DNA from: Flavobacterium psychrophilum
GTDB lineage: Bacteria; Bacteroidota; Bacteroidia; Flavobacteriales; Flavobacteriaceae
Assembly: GCA_945890865.1 (NCBI GenBank)
Contig: CAMDDB010000004.1
Location: forward strand, 124,001-188,000
Direction of reading: 5' to 3'
Length of the DNA: 64,000 nt
Shown: positions 63,712-64,000 of the stretch, piece by piece
Numbering within the stretch: the stretch's first letter is position 1
Layout of the letters: each line of letters begins with the position of its first letter
The notes under the pieces: generated by a model
Database searches by the model: none
Seen by the model: only the letters and a program-made list of their open reading frames with translations
What the model was told of the DNA's origin: nothing
Position numbers and translations under genes: made by a program

Positions 63712-63719
63712 CAAAAATA
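63712..63719 (-). promoter_or_regulatory. -7 box of the TPR-mpl operon, 4 nt from its start codon
   Basis: TATTTTTG on the minus strand, then AACA, then the ATG at 63707. No -33 TTG is seen at the usual distance. Confidence 0.55.
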
Positions 63720-63751
63720 GTAAATTGATTTTGTATTTTTTCATAAAAAAA

Positions 63752-63771
63752 CGCCTTGATTACTCAAGGCG
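63752..63771 (-). terminator. Terminator of the S46 peptidase gene
   Basis: An 8-bp stem CGCCTTGA / TCAAGGCG with loop TTAC, and on the minus strand a following TTTTTTATG. It is 25 nt after the stop at 63796. Confidence 0.88.
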
Positions 63772-63795
63772 CATTTTTTTATTTTGGTTTGTAAA

Positions 63796-64000
63796 TTATT
63801 TTACAATTGTCATTTCGTCAACAATATGTTTAGCCCCTGAGAAATTCTCAATTACCCATAACACATAACGAATATCTACATTGATCGTTCTTTGTAATTT
63901 ATTATCAAAAATAACATCACCTGCCATGGCCTCAATATTGCCATCGAAAGCTAATCCAATTAATTCTCCTTTACCGTTTAATACGGGAGAACCTGAATTA
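63796..64000 (-). CDS. S46 family dipeptidyl-peptidase (DPP7/DPP11 type), C-terminal end
   Basis: The last 67 or so codons of a gene cut by the right edge, ending [17 protein letters not shown]. It begins within the [20 protein letters not shown] motif around the catalytic serine of S46 peptidases (TCA codon at 63994-63996), followed by GNIEAM and [19 protein letters not shown]. These enzymes remove dipeptides from protein N-termini in the periplasm of Bacteroidota. The residue 18 positions after the serine is glycine, as in DPP7 (hydrophobic P1 preference), while DPP11 has arginine there. The rest of the protein is outside the window. Confidence 0.88.
   Translation of the reverse strand, partial: NSGSPVLNGKGELIGLAFDGNIEAMAGDVIFDNKLQRTINVDIRYVLWVIENFSGAKHIVDEMTIVK

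Overview
The window looks like chromosomal DNA of a Flavobacterium or close relative (Bacteroidota, Flavobacteriaceae). The basis is AT-rich DNA, promoters of the Bacteroidota type (TTG, 17-23 nt, TAnnTTTG), a giant type IX secretion (T9SS) type B adhesin paired with a PorP/SprF protein, a SusC/SusD pair, an S46 peptidase, a UpxY-like antiterminator and the gene order rplQ-carA-eno-gltA. No rRNA, tRNA, insertion sequence, CRISPR array or prophage was seen.

Region 1 (1-8.9 kb) is the edge of a surface-polysaccharide locus. It holds a truncated cytidylyltransferase, a Wzz-like chain-length protein, a UDP-HexNAc dehydrogenase, a winged-helix regulator with a nucleotidyltransferase-like tail, a small unknown protein, a UpxY/NusG-like antiterminator, a Wza-like export protein with several SLBB domains and a UDP-glucose dehydrogenase. 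Its intergenic spaces contain a dispersed repeat of about 200 bp and several short degenerate repeat families, including arrays with an exact 8-nt period.

Region 2 (9-19.4 kb) has a small outer-membrane protein, then the 2845-residue T9SS adhesin and its PorP/SprF partner. Region 3 (19.4-28.8 kb) is housekeeping: recR, a sodium/solute symporter, a CoA-binding protein, a MarC protein, two adjacent guanidino-group hydrolases, citrate synthase, enolase and carA.

Region 4 (28.9-46.2 kb) is the str-S10-spc-alpha ribosomal superoperon on the minus strand, from rpsL to rplQ, with fusA, secY, infA and rpoA. It has signs of internal control: a terminator plus a strong promoter between rpsJ and rplC, a promoter and hairpin before rpsH, and an attenuator-like hairpin with a U-tract before rpsD.

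Region 5 (46.3-64 kb) holds an Omp85-like barrel protein, an orphan SusC/SusD pair, rlmB, a rhomboid protease and rarA. It continues with a tightly packed five-gene operon built on a LolD/FtsX-type ABC transporter with a histidine-rich loop, an exported Mn-type superoxide dismutase with an extra metal-ligand-rich helical domain, radC, mpl with a TPR protein, and the end of an S46 dipeptidyl-peptidase cut by the window edge.

A recurring signal is a -7 promoter box followed by exactly 4 nt and then the start codon (UpxY-like gene, recR, rlmB, the TPR gene, and less perfectly two others). This suggests a class of leaderless messages. All functional calls come from reading the sequence; no database search was possible.
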